Assembly (NCBI GenBank): GCA_965277275.1
Contig: CBDICG010000002.1
Coordinates: forward strand, 3,100,001 to 3,164,000
From: HLUCCA09 sp965277275
GTDB lineage: Bacteria > Pseudomonadota > Alphaproteobacteria > Rhodobacterales > Rhodobacteraceae
Length of the DNA: 64,000 bases
Direction: 5' to 3'
Shown: positions 1 to 9,402 of the stretch, piece by piece
How positions within the stretch are numbered: position 1 is the first letter of the stretch
How the letters are laid out: every line of letters begins with the position of its first letter
Notes under the pieces: model-generated
The model's database searches: none
The model's input: only the letters and a program-made list of their open reading frames with translations
What the model was told of the DNA's origin: nothing
Made by a program: the position numbers and the translations under genes

Positions 1-1479
1 TTCCCAAGTCGTGCCCGTAGGTTCAGCGTAGTATCGCCGCCTTGTCCCGTCACTTCCTGCGCCGATCCACGAGATCCGTTTGTCCTGCTCCAGTTGAACG
101 GAATAAGTCACTTGCAACAGAGCCTCGCTCAACGCATCGGACGTGCGTCGGGTAAAATCGGCGGAGTCGATCAGAATACCCATTTCGGTGTTGATGTTTA
201 CCGATCGCGGATCCCAGTTGAACGAGCCGACGAACAGGTATCGATCATCGATCGTGAACGCCTTGCTATGTAGACCCGATTGGGACTGACCCCAATTGAC
301 CCCACGCTGACGATTTCGGTCTGCGTCGGGCCGAAGCTCGTACAGTTCAACGCCGCCATTCAACAGGCTACGGCGATACTTGGCGTAATGCGCATAGACC
401 GGCTTAACGTCATTGGATGCCAATGAATTGGTAACAACAGACACTTCGACGCCTCGGGCTTCCAGTTCTCGCAACCATTCGGTGCCGCGTTTGCGCGGTA
501 CGAAATACGCTGAAACGATCTCGACCTTGGAAGTCGCATTGGAGAAATACGGTACAAGTTGGGATGCCAGGATTTCCCCGTCGCTGGCTTCTCCGGCCGC
601 CTTCGACGGTGGATCGGAGTACATTTTGGCGGGGACCCAGGTGAGTTTCAGCGTCGACGGTGAAAAGGCCTGAGCGCGTGCCGCTCGCACTACATCGGCG
701 TATTCTGTTTCGCGGGCATCGCCGACGATCTCGATCAACCGATCGCGTGCATCTTTCAGGCCGAAGCCCTCTGGTTCGCCAACCACGGCCCGTGCCGGCA
801 CGGCGAACTTGCTGTTCCAGTATGCATCGAAATTCTCGGAGACCTGCCCGACGACTGGCCCGGCCACCAGCACATCGAGGTCTGCGTAGTTCATCTCCTT
901 CTTGGCGAGGAAATACTCGTCCCCGATGTTTCGGCCACCCACGATCGACATGGCGTTGTCAGCGGTCATCGACTTGTTGTGCATCCGACGGTTGATCCGC
1001 CTGAAGTCGGTGATACCGGCCGCGAGCAAGGTCTGGTCGCGCCAGAATGGATTGAACAACCTGATTTCGATGTTCTCGTGGGAGTCCAGCGCCGCCGTGG
1101 CGGCGTCGTAGTTGGCCGTGTCCATGTCGTCGAGCAGGAGGCGAACCCTTACCCCCCGGTCCGCGGCCTCGAGCAGGCTCGCTGCGAAAATCTGCCCGGT
1201 CAGGTCGTTGTGCAGGAGGTAATACTGCGCGTCGATCGTCTGCTCGGCTGCCGCGGCAAGTGCGAGGCGGGCGGCGAGTGCTTCTTCGCCGTTGCCGATC
1301 AGCCTGACCCCGGAACGGCCATCGAGAGGATCGCCCAGCTTCCGGGCAGCCTGTGCAAGTCTCGTACTCGTTGGTTGTTCCACCGAATAGGATGGCGTCT
1401 GCTCAAACGTCCGATCTCTGGCCGCACATCCGGCGAGGAGACCGGTAGAGACCCCCATGGCCAAGATAAGGAGTTTCAT
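1..1479 (-). CDS. Phospholipase-D-family lipoprotein (cardiolipin-synthase-like), 3' end cut by window edge
   Basis: Read from the reverse strand, the frame stays open from the ATG at 1479 to base 1 (493 codons), so the C-terminus lies outside the window. Residues 1-18 are a lipoprotein signal ending in LLAGC, which predicts a membrane-anchored periplasmic protein. Two HxKxxxxD phosphodiesterase motifs are present: HNKSMTAD near residue 167 and HSKAFTID near residue 404, the latter followed by the typical VGSFNWDPRS stretch. This is the two-HKD layout of the PLD superfamily. Size and lipobox resemble YmdC/ClsC-type proteins that transfer phosphatidyl groups between phospholipids. Substrate is inferred from family only. 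The ribosome-binding site is weak. Confidence 0.88.
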   Translation of the reverse strand, partial: MKLLILAMGVSTGLLAGCAARDRTFEQTPSYSVEQPTSTRLAQAARKLGDPLDGRSGVRLIGNGEEALAARLALAAAAEQTIDAQYYLLHNDLTGQIFAASLLEAADRGVRVRLLLDDMDTANYDAATAALDSHENIEIRLFNPFWRDQTLLAAGITDFRRINRRMHNKSMTADNAMSIVGGRNIGDEYFLAKKEMNYADLDVLVAGPVVGQVSENFDAYWNSKFAVPARAVVGEPEGFGLKDARDRLIEIVGDARETEYADVVRAARAQAFSPSTLKLTWVPAKMYSDPPSKAAGEASDGEILASQLVPYFSNATSKVEIVSAYFVPRKRGTEWLRELEARGVEVSVVTNSLASNDVKPVYAHYAKYRRSLLNGGVELYELRPDADRNRQRGVNWGQSQSGLHSKAFTIDDRYLFVGSFNWDPRSVNINTEMGILIDSADFTRRTSDALSEALLQVTYSVQLEQDKRISWIGAGSDGTRRRYYAEPTGTTWE

Positions 1480-1838
1480 GAAGTGCCCGGTGCCGCCTGT
1501 TGTTCCTGTCCCGCCGACGCCGACCTTAGCGGCGTCGCGATTTCTCTCGCAACACCATTCCGTCTCTTGGACTTTCAAGTAAACCGCCGTCGCTGGCTCA
1601 AACTCGGCCTCCAAGGTGCCGGACACCTCGCGACCTCGGCAGGGTGGGTGTCACCGCGACCGCTTCGCATGGGGCCGGCTCGCTCAGGACTCGCCCCGTT
1701 CGTGCGGACAGGAGTGGGCCGGCACACGTCGCACCCGTGTACCTGGGCCCCTGGTCCGTCTCCCCTGCGTCAGGAGACTGGGCAGAGGAGAGCGCCCCCC
1801 CCAGAATGCCTCACGTCGTGGGAGCCTTCATTAGGCTC
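1480..1838. other. Gene-poor stretch, nothing recognised
   Basis: About 360 bases between the PLD gene and an IS481 fragment. The open frames here give no recognisable protein and the composition is uneven, as in a decayed insertion region. Confidence 0.4.
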
Positions 1839-1970
1839 CACAACGGCTACGGTCGTTTAGGCGGACAACAGGACGGCGCCGGAGTTTATGGAGCGTTTCC
1901 TCGACACCGTGCCCTAAAGATTCACACGATACTGACAGACAGCGGCATCTTCTATTGTGGATCATTGCAG
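1839..1970 (+). pseudogene. IS481-family transposase remnant
   Basis: Forward translation gives EFMERFLDTVP and, after a one-base frame change near 1913, KIHTILTDSGIF. Together these match the conserved core of IS481-type DDE transposases (usually ...VPYKIHTILTDNGIQF). An in-frame stop precedes the fragment and the rest of the transposase is not recognisable, so this is a short dead relic. It suggests repeated IS activity at this end of the window. Confidence 0.6.
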
Positions 1971-2150
1971 TCTCACGTTGAAACACTGATGCCGTCGGGG
2001 GGCGGTCACGTCATAAGCGCCAAAGGAAAGGCATACTCACGGTTCGCGTCCAATACGCCTCTCGCTGCCTCGCGAACTCCAATGTGGCTTCAGCATGGGC
2101 TCCCTGCGTCCTTGACGCCTTTGGATTGCAAACGCCACTTTGACTACCTG

Positions 2151-4535
2151 TCAGGGCGAGGGCGCAACCTTGAGTGGTGAATCAGAGGCGCTGGGACTGG
2201 TTGACGAGATGTGCAACGTACGGGTCGGGAAGGCGAATTCCACGCCGACTTCGTTGGCCAGGGCAATGATATCCATGATCAACGCGTTATGAGCGTCGAC
2301 TTGGGCAGCGTAGCCGAACACGCGGTAGTAGGAGTAGATCTCGATGTCGATCGAGGATGCTCCGAAGCCTTTGAGACCAACATAGAGATCCTCCTTGTCG
2401 ATGCGCGGTTGTTCGGCAACACGCTCGCGCAGACGCTGCACGAAAACTCCAAGCGTTTCATGGGGCGTGTCATAGGTCAGACCCACCTGCAGGACGAACT
2501 TGCGGCGTCGCCTTTTGCCCCAGTTCGCGATCACTCGGTCGGACAACTGGGCATTGGGGACATGCAGCACTGTGTCGTCGAGCGAGCGCAGACGCGTGGA
2601 ACGCAGCCCCACCTGCTCGACGGTGGCGAGATGGCCGTCGATCTCGATCAGGTCACCACGATTGAAGGGCCGGTCGGCGACCAGGATGCCGCCCCCCAGC
2701 ATGTTCGAAACGGTGTCGCGCGCGGCAAAGGCGATGGCGAGGCCGCCGATCCCCAAACCGGTCAGCACGCCTTCGTAGGGCAGGCCCGCGACGTCGGCGA
2801 TGGCCACGATCGCACCGGCCACGATCATCAGCTTGGTCAATCCGGTGCCCAGGGATGCAGCGATCTCGTCGACATAGGAGGTGGTGCCCGCAGCCTTTTG
2901 CTGGAACCAGCCGCCGATCAGGTCCGCCAGGCGGTAGGTGACGAGGGCGACCGCAATGATGAGGAAGATGCCGGCCAGAGGGCCGACAAAGGGCAACCCC
3001 ACCTGTGTGATCCCGAGCCGGGTGACGGACCAAACCACGATGAGCGCGGCTGCAAGGGTCCCCAGCGGCGTGGAAAGAGCGGCGGCTCGATGAAGCGGCG
3101 GAGTGTCAGATGGCGCGCTGCGCTTCCCACGGTTGGCAAACGCGCGGCCAAGAGTGCTCACGATCTTGCCGGCAAGCCAGGCCGCGATCAAGGCAGCCAC
3201 GATGCCTAGCCATTGCCAGATCTCGAGGTAACCCCATTCTTCGGTCAAGCCCGGCGCAAGGGTCCGCACGGCTTCCCGCAAGCGGAAGAACGGCGACAAC
3301 GGGCGGGGTTCTTCGAGCTCGGAGACGGCTGGCAGGTCTTTCATCGCTTCGAACAACGCGGGGGCGGAGGCGAATGTGCTGGACGTCACCATCCAGTTTT
3401 GGGCGCGCACTTCGCCCGGCTCGGCCCCTGCGGGCAACGGCTGCGCAACCTGGGCAATGGTCACATTACCCAGCGGATGCTGAAAAAAAACATACGGGAT
3501 CGCCCGGTTGGGATCGTCGGGGATCTCCTGCCAGATGACGTATCCGACCCTGTCGATAATCCGCTTCAGGTAGTCGGCAAAGATTGGCCCCTCAAGCTCA
3601 TGTAAACGGTCGGGAATGTGCGACAGATCCATAACGGCATAGGCCCGTTCGCGCCCACCTTCGCGCCAGTTATTCGTCCCCTGAATGAACTCGCGCATCA
3701 CGTGCCTCGGAGAGTTGGCCCGCGCAGTGTCATATTCGGGCATTGAATCGTGGCCGAGCGCTTCGAGAAAGCGATCGCGCTCGCTCGCCAAGGTTCGCGC
3801 AGGCGGCAAGAGAAGTCGCCACCGCCCGCGCGCGTCGCGCTGAAAGACGATCTCGGTGCGCACCGAGGCGCCGGAGGGCCCGATTTCGAAACCTACTGTG
3901 TCTGCGTCCGGGGTCGAGCCTGTCTCCGGCACGTCCTGCAGCCGCAAGGTGGAAAGATCGAGCAGTTCGAACATGAGCGTGCGTTGTCGCGTATGCTGAA
4001 TGGCCAGCCCATCGGGCTCTCCGTAGGTGACAAGGTCACCGATCCTGCGCAGCGCGCGTGAATTGCCGCCATAGACTGCGGCATTCGAGGCGATCAGCAA
4101 GCTCCGCAACGTCTCGCGCGGGGTGCGGTTGGACAATGTGACGGCGCTTCGGAACTCGTCTGCCTCGTCGCGAAAGCCGTTCCAGTATTCGCCATTCCCG
4201 TATCGCCCGGTAAGCGTCTGCCCGTCGTCAGAGAGGGCAAAGATGAAGGTGCCGGATGCGCCCGGCTCTTCCCATTCGCCCCGGAGCACATGCCCCTCCA
4301 CGCGTCCGGACATCTTTCCATCGTCGGGCTGGTAGCTGCCGGTGACGTCTGCCCCGTCCTGCTCCAACGTGACGACAGCCGTTCCCCCGCGCCAGAAGGT
4401 CTGCCATTCGCCGGCAAAGTTGGACACGGGTGTCGTGTCGTCCGATTGTTGGCTGAAGGCCGGCGCCGAAAGCCAAAGCAAGGCGATGCACATCCATGCA
4501 AAACCTCTCCAGATCGTTCGCTGAAAGCTGACCAT
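2151..4535 (-). CDS. Large MscS-family mechanosensitive channel with secreted N-terminal domain
   Basis: 794 residues from the ATG at 4535, preferred over an upstream ATG because AGAGG lies 5 bases before it. An N-terminal signal peptide ends near AFSQQ. A long periplasmic region with a beta-rich segment (about residues 40-130) follows. Several membrane helices lie around residues 430-600. The MscS pore/beta domain comes next, with the glycine/alanine-rich pore helix (GLGIGGLAIAFAARDT) and the hallmark VQVGLTYDT-like C-terminal region. Members of this family open under membrane tension and release solutes in hypo-osmotic shock. The size fits the large MscK/YbdG-like class. It stands alone between IS remnants and lacks the stress promoter found upstream of the other MscS genes. 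Confidence 0.88.
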   Translation of the reverse strand: MVSFQRTIWRGFAWMCIALLWLSAPAFSQQSDDTTPVSNFAGEWQTFWRGGTAVVTLEQDGADVTGSYQPDDGKMSGRVEGHVLRGEWEEPGASGTFIFALSDDGQTLTGRYGNGEYWNGFRDEADEFRSAVTLSNRTPRETLRSLLIASNAAVYGGNSRALRRIGDLVTYGEPDGLAIQHTRQRTLMFELLDLSTLRLQDVPETGSTPDADTVGFEIGPSGASVRTEIVFQRDARGRWRLLLPPARTLASERDRFLEALGHDSMPEYDTARANSPRHVMREFIQGTNNWREGGRERAYAVMDLSHIPDRLHELEGPIFADYLKRIIDRVGYVIWQEIPDDPNRAIPYVFFQHPLGNVTIAQVAQPLPAGAEPGEVRAQNWMVTSSTFASAPALFEAMKDLPAVSELEEPRPLSPFFRLREAVRTLAPGLTEEWGYLEIWQWLGIVAALIAAWLAGKIVSTLGRAFANRGKRSAPSDTPPLHRAAALSTPLGTLAAALIVVWSVTRLGITQVGLPFVGPLAGIFLIIAVALVTYRLADLIGGWFQQKAAGTTSYVDEIAASLGTGLTKLMIVAGAIVAIADVAGLPYEGVLTGLGIGGLAIAFAARDTVSNMLGGGILVADRPFNRGDLIEIDGHLATVEQVGLRSTRLRSLDDTVLHVPNAQLSDRVIANWGKRRRRKFVLQVGLTYDTPHETLGVFVQRLRERVAEQPRIDKEDLYVGLKGFGASSIDIEIYSYYRVFGYAAQVDAHNALIMDIIALANEVGVEFAFPTRTLHISSTSPSASDSPLKVAPSP

Positions 4536-4669
4536 GGCAACCTCTGACGTTTTCCCAGACGGCATTTAGGCCGCAACTGACCTGAAGCGATAGCCCAAAG
4601 GAGCAGGGCCGGATCTCCAAAAAGCAGAGTTTCAATGTCACCGAAGGGACTAGCCCCAGGCCTCATAGC

Positions 4670-5020
4670 CAATAGATCATAGTTGCCGCGAGCGCGATGG
4701 CTGGGAGGAAGACCTTTGGACAGCGGCCATAGCGGGTCGCGACGCGTCTCCAGTCCTTGAGCTTGCCGTACATGATCTCGATCGCTGCCCGGCAGTGCAT
4801 TGCGCAACAATATCACGAGAGGGGCGGGTCCGGCTCTTCGACTGACGCTTGTCGCATTTGACTGCCGTCTTGCGCTGCTTCCGGCCCGGAACGTAGGCGC
4901 GTATCCCTTTGTCTTCCAACGCTTCTCTGAACCAATTAGCGTCAGAGCCGCGATCCCCGAGCAGCCGCTCGACATCCGGTAGGCTGCTCGGAAATGCCCG
5001 CGCTCCGTTGAAGTCGCTGA
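4670..5020 (-). pseudogene. IS5-family transposase remnant (C-terminal part)
   Basis: Reverse-strand translation reads VSDFNGA, LLGDRGSDANWFREALEDKG and YVPGRKQRKTAVK, then after a frameshift KLKDWRRVATRYGRCPKVF and a terminal IYWL. This is the C-terminal half of an IS5-group DDE transposase, with at least one frameshift and no N-terminal half. It abuts the left end of the IS256 element, whose insertion probably used this dead element as target. Confidence 0.75.
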
Positions 5021-5029
5021 CCTATCGCC

Positions 5030-6456
5030 AGCAGTGTCCCAACGAGTGGTGTAGTTTCCGCCGCTAGTGCGGGCTGAGCGGAGCTTTCGCTTAGTGAAGC
5101 GAGTCCCGCGCGGGTCGCAGGTCGGCCATGGTTGTTCTTCGGCTAGGGTTTGGTTTGCCGACCTGACCATTGACCGAGGAGAACGACTATGACCAGGGAT
5201 ACCCTATCAGAGACCGTAGCCCTGCGCGCGCTTTTGTCGGAGACGCCCGACACCAACCTGCTCGCTGAGATGCTCGGGTTCGTTGCCGACCGCCTTATGG
5301 CGCTGGACGTGGACCAACTCTGCGCTGCCGGTACGCACGAACGCAGTGAAGATCGGCTGAACCACCGCAATGGGTATCGCCCGCGCGCTTGGGAAACACG
5401 TGCTGGACGGGTTGACGTTAAGATCCCGAAGCTGCGCAAGGGCAGCTATCTCCCCGAGTTCCTAGAGCCTCGCAGGGTCGCGGAAAAAGCCATGACAGCG
5501 GTCATTCAGGAAGCGTAAGTGCAGAGCTTCTCAATGCGTTCGGTGGACGATCTGGTCAAGGCCATGGGCATGACTGGGGTGTCGAAAAGCCAGGTTTCCC
5601 GGTGCTGCGGCGAGATCGACGAGCGGGTGGATGCTTTCCTGAACCGCCCGCTGGAAGGCGAATGGCCCTACCTCTGGCTGGACGCCACCTACATCAAGGT
5701 GCGCCGCGGCGGTCGCACCGTCAGCGTCGCTTCCATAGTGGCCGTGGCCGTCAGCCTCGATGGCCGCCGCGAAGTCCTTGGCATCGCCGTCCAACTCAGC
5801 GAGGCAGAGGTCTTCTGGGATGAATTCCTGCGCTCTCTCGCCGATCGCGACCTGCGCGGCACCCGCCTGATTAAGTCCGACGATCACAAGGGGCTGAAGG
5901 CCACGGCTGCCAAGGTGCTGAGAGCGACCGTCCAGCGCTGCCGCGTGCACTTCATGCGCAACGCGCTGGCCTGCGTCGGCAAGAAGGACCGCCCAATTGT
6001 CACGGCGGCGCTCAGAACCGCCTTCGACCAGGACACGCTTGCAGCATCGAAAGTCCACTAGGCCAAGCTGATCGACGCCTTCGATCCACGCCAACCCAAG
6101 TTCGCAGATTTGATGCGCCGCGCCGAAGACGACGTCGTAGCCTACAAGAGCTTCCCACGGGAACACTGGGCCAAAATCCACTCCACGAATCCGCTCGAAC
6201 GCCTCAACAAAGAGATCAAACGCCGAACCTACGTGATAAGGATTTTCCCCAACGACGCCGCCACCACACGCCTCGTTGGAGTCCTGATGCTGGAACAAAA
6301 CGACGAGTGGGCAATCACGCGGAGCTACATGACACTGGAAACCGTCGCCGCCATTTACGACACTGCCCCCATGGACCCGGCAAAAAATCGCCGCCCTGTA
6401 GCCGCGGCGAATCCAAGGCCGAAGAACAAAGTTGCACCACGTCCCGGGACACTATC
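5030..6456 (+). mobile_element. IS256-family insertion sequence (inactive)
   Basis: Terminal inverted repeats are visible: AGTGTCCC with a shared GTGGTG from 5034 and its inverted partner GGGACACT ending at 6453. The direct repeat CCTATCGC occurs at 5022-5029 and 6457-6464, matching the 8-9 bp target duplication usual for IS256. Repeat edges are uncertain by a few bases because the two tips differ in length. The single transposase frame inside carries two stop codons. Confidence 0.8.
5189..6453 (+). pseudogene. IS256-family transposase with two in-frame stop codons
   Basis: One continuous reading frame encodes an IS256 (mutator-type) transposase: N-terminal NHRNGYRPRAWETRAG and IPKLRKGSYLPEFLEPRR, middle LWLDATYIKVRRGGR, and C-terminal SFPREHWAKIHSTNPLERLN with the catalytic glutamate region. 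A TAA at 5516-5518 replaces an expected EAYVQ tyrosine and a TAG at 6059-6061 replaces an expected HWAK tryptophan. Both are single-base changes, so inactivation looks recent. The ATG at 5189 follows GGAGAACGACT. Confidence 0.85.
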
Positions 6457-6597
6457 CCTATCGCATATCCGACGTGGACTTATTCTCTTGCTACAACCAC
6501 TCAGAAAGCTGATACCGAACGGGTTCAATAGAGTCGATTGTCGATGTGTGCGGCAACCCAAGGAACCCTTTTCCCGAAGCTCATATACAATGCAGGT

Positions 6598-7113
6598 TTA
6601 ACGGAGCTGCTGTTCTACAGCATGTAAGCGTTGCTCGAATTCTGCCATCGTCTCGAGGATCCGCTCGATCTCCTCATCCCCCAGTTCACCTGATTCCTCT
6701 TCAGTATCGACAGTCTCTTCTTCTGGAGAGACCGTCGTGGGCTCAAGTATGGTTTCGCCCTCAATATCAGGCGCTTCAACAAGCTCCGGTGAAAAGGGAG
6801 CTGCTTCCAATTCTGTCGCCTGATCTAAAGGGACGGCTCGCTCCAACAGCCGCTCAAGAACGTCGGGCGGGATGTCGACCGGGTCCGACCCATCGCCGTT
6901 CATGTCCTCTGCATCAGGAATGGCTGCTTTCAAGCGCTTGTCCGACTGGTCCAAGAGTCGTTCGATATCTCGGATAAGGTTTTTCTCGTCGCGTAGGATC
7001 TCACCGGCAGCGCTGGAGGCTTCCTTGAGCGCTTGAAGCTCCTGCTTGAGACGCGCTTGTTTCAGGGTTGCCCCAGTAATATCGCCAAGGGATTGAGCTA
7101 TATCTGGTAACAT
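6598..7113 (-). CDS. Uncharacterised acidic coiled-coil protein, second gene of a two-gene operon
   Basis: 171 residues with no family I recognise. Residues 1-70 are predicted coiled coil with heptad-like leucine, lysine and glutamate spacing. Residues 75-150 are very acidic and proline-rich (EPTTVSPEEETVDTEEE), and the last 20 residues are again helical. There is no signal peptide or membrane segment, so it is probably cytoplasmic. The ATG at 7113 lies 9 bases downstream of the preceding gene's stop, with GAGG ahead of it, so the two genes are almost certainly cotranscribed. Base composition is visibly more AT-rich than the rest of the window, suggesting transfer. It may be a partner or adaptor of the 364-residue protein (inference from pairing only). 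Confidence 0.65.
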   Translation of the reverse strand: MLPDIAQSLGDITGATLKQARLKQELQALKEASSAAGEILRDEKNLIRDIERLLDQSDKRLKAAIPDAEDMNGDGSDPVDIPPDVLERLLERAVPLDQATELEAAPFSPELVEAPDIEGETILEPTTVSPEEETVDTEEESGELGDEEIERILETMAEFEQRLHAVEQQLR

Positions 7114-7122
7114 ATTGCCTCA

Positions 7123-8217
7123 TCACTCATTTTGAAGTTGGTCGACCTTTAGAGCGAATAGCTCGTCTCTAGCCAATCCAAGCGTGAAATCATCCATTCC
7201 CGGGCCGTTGGGAACGAGCTTTACATTCCGATCTCCGGGTTTGCGAGAGCTGCGGGCAAACAAGTAGCCACCGTAGATCCGGTTAAACGCAGAGCGGACA
7301 TCGAGCTCAATCTGCCCGCCAATCGCAATAGGAAGATCAAAGATTGACTTGCCTGACCACACCTTCATGACGGCAAAGGTCAAATCTGAGCCGATATCAT
7401 CGATATACATGCGGGTCGTCTGTGCTTTGATCTGTGCGGCCTGACCCCAAACCCGTATGTGCACGCGTAGATATCCGGCATCTCCAAGCCGCTGAATCAA
7501 GATATCATCCGGCAAGAAACTATCGTCTGCAGACTCGATTGCTGCCTTTAGAATTGCTTTTTCAATTGTATCAGGCTTTGGAAGCTTCTTGTCATACTTA
7601 GAGCAGATATCCTTGATGGAGTCGACGTCGTCCATAGTCGATATCTTGGGGATCATCTCTTCAATGAAGCGATCATAGTAATCGTCTTTTTCGAGCGCCA
7701 TTTCCACGAACATCTTTTGCATATCCGCCGCGATATTCACCACTGGAGGAGCGCTAGGTGTGCTGGCCGACGTCGCCGCCAGAACCTCCTGCGCCTTCAT
7801 CGCGATCTTCACCCCGTTGAGAATTAGCCCCAGCGAGTTGAATTTGGCGGCAGAGAACGCAAGTGCGATGACCTTCATCGGGTCGTCGACCTTCAGCGAC
7901 TCTGGTTCTTTCGCGTTGGTCGCCAGGCTCAAGACGCGACCTGCGGAAATTGCACAAATCTCACACCAGCTCGAGAATCGGGAGACGAAGTCTGTTCGTT
8001 CAACGCAACTTCCGCGGAGCCGATCGATTTCGGTTCGGATGTTTGCTTCGACTGACTGAATATGTAGCGCGTTGAGCTTCGATTGAGCGGCATCGATTCG
8101 CTTCTGCAGCTCTTTTTTCTCTTTCGCCTTCTCATGCGGAATACGTGCCAACGAACGACGAAGTGGCGTAAGCTGATCCTTTAGGCGCTCGATTTCGGCT
8201 GCAGTGTCCTCTGCCAC
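7123..8217 (-). CDS. Uncharacterised helical protein with N-terminal coiled coil, first gene of a two-gene operon
   Basis: 364 residues from a GTG start preceded by GGGGAG. Residues 1-75 form a long charged coiled coil. Around residues 110-150 is a hydrophobic or amphipathic helical stretch (ALAFSAAKFNSLGLILNG) followed by a Ser/Thr/Pro-rich linker. The last third is mixed alpha/beta with basic residues near the C-terminus. No catalytic motif was recognised. A coiled coil plus one hydrophobic helix pair is compatible with a membrane-associating or pore-forming protein, but that is speculation. It lies between IS elements and its base composition differs from the neighbours, so acquired DNA is likely. 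Confidence 0.7.
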   Translation of the reverse strand: MAEDTAAEIERLKDQLTPLRRSLARIPHEKAKEKKELQKRIDAAQSKLNALHIQSVEANIRTEIDRLRGSCVERTDFVSRFSSWCEICAISAGRVLSLATNAKEPESLKVDDPMKVIALAFSAAKFNSLGLILNGVKIAMKAQEVLAATSASTPSAPPVVNIAADMQKMFVEMALEKDDYYDRFIEEMIPKISTMDDVDSIKDICSKYDKKLPKPDTIEKAILKAAIESADDSFLPDDILIQRLGDAGYLRVHIRVWGQAAQIKAQTTRMYIDDIGSDLTFAVMKVWSGKSIFDLPIAIGGQIELDVRSAFNRIYGGYLFARSSRKPGDRNVKLVPNGPGMDDFTLGLARDELFALKVDQLQNE

Positions 8218-8760
8218 TAGTCACTCCCCACTAATCCCGAAGACACTGATATCGGAGGTTAGGGAAATATCAAAGCATATTGCCGAGGCCTGCATCCGCA
8301 AGTGCATGCGAAGGACAGTTGCCCGTGTGGTTTTTGTGGCTGCCGTTACCGCGGCTCACTTCCAGCGCGGGTGGCCTGACTCAGGCCTGGTTGGTAGGAA
8401 ACGCGACAGCCGATGGTGGCTTGAGTGAAGCTCTGTCACTCGCGGCTTGGCGGGGGACTGGTGCCAAGCCTGAGGTGGAAGGGCCCCAACGAGATCTTTA
8501 GAAGGGCTTGGGGAAGCTTCCGAGGTGGCCCTGCATGATTGTCCGGAATTCAGGCGATCCACGTTGATATCATGAGTGTTCTCAGACCGCTAAAGGGTGG
8601 CCGCCATAAAGGGGCAGCTGGGATTGGCATAGTAGGATAGGGATGAGACAGGAACTGCCCGCCCATCGCTCGATTGAGGTTCCGGCACGCCCACTTGGGT
8701 AGTGCCCCGGATGGCTGGGGATAGGCTACTCCGCGGCCTGCGGCGTGTACGTCGGCAAAA
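8218..8760. other. Gene-poor stretch, nothing recognised
   Basis: About 540 bases upstream of the two-gene operon with no convincing gene on either strand. It should contain the promoter for the operon but no clear motif was identified. Confidence 0.4.
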
Positions 8761-8769
8761 CGCCCTCTG

Positions 8770-9300
8770 CTGACGCCTCTGCCTGCAACCAGTGCCGGAC
8801 TGCAGCGATCCCTGGTCCTCTGCACGCGTCACAAGGCATGCTGTCGAATAGGTCGACATCAGCGACGTTGTGACGTTGAACAGGCGAAGTAGCCGACGAT
8901 ACCCGATCGTTCGTCGCACGACGACGTCATATGCAATTGACGCCCCGTGGTGCTGCTCAACCATCTTCATCTAGAGTTCACAGTTGGGATGATTTGATCC
9001 GCGTGGCAACTCCGTTCCGGCAAGTCCGCACCCGGTGAACCATTCACGCCAAGCGCCATGTGTTTCGTCATAAACGTGGGTGCGGCGAGGCAGGTCCTCT
9101 GGGTGATCTATGTACTCGTGCTCGGTCATCTTCGGTGAGAGTACAGGATACTGCGCCGAGGCCGTCAGTGGCTGCATCAGGAGGCCGGGAGTAGGACAGT
9201 CTGACCATTCAATCACTAGGTCCGCGCCGTTGGTACCGAAATCGAGCGAAGGCGCCCCGATCAAGATTGTCAGCCGCACATCGTGGGCAATCACAGCGAC
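8770..9300 (-). pseudogene. LysR-family regulator remnant (GcvA-like effector domain)
   Basis: Reverse-strand translation gives pieces of a LysR effector-binding domain of the GcvA type: DVRLTILIGAPSLDFGTN, ADLVIEWSD, YPVLSPKMTE, THVYDETHGAWREWFTGCGL, then after an in-frame TAG (8971-8973) GASIAYDVVVRRTIG and LFNVTTSLMSTY. The DNA-binding domain is missing and the C-terminus is scrambled, so it cannot be functional. It lies downstream of an orphan substrate-binding protein that it may once have regulated. Confidence 0.6.
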
Positions 9301-9402
9301 AAGGCTCCCAGCGCCGTCCAGGATTGGGGTACCCGCATTCGGGCCGGAAGCAAGTGACTGGTCGAACGAGATCCCCTGTGTTCGTGCAGATATCCCTCCG
9401 GC

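Noticed and set aside
979..1860. Forward open frame of 293 codons
   Set aside because: It lies opposite the PLD lipoprotein, which has catalytic motifs and a lipobox. The forward product is low complexity and has no recognisable fold.
5516..6061. Programmed stop-codon readthrough in the IS256 transposase
   Set aside because: The two stops are TAA and TAG at conserved residues, without recoding signals. Ordinary point inactivation is simpler.
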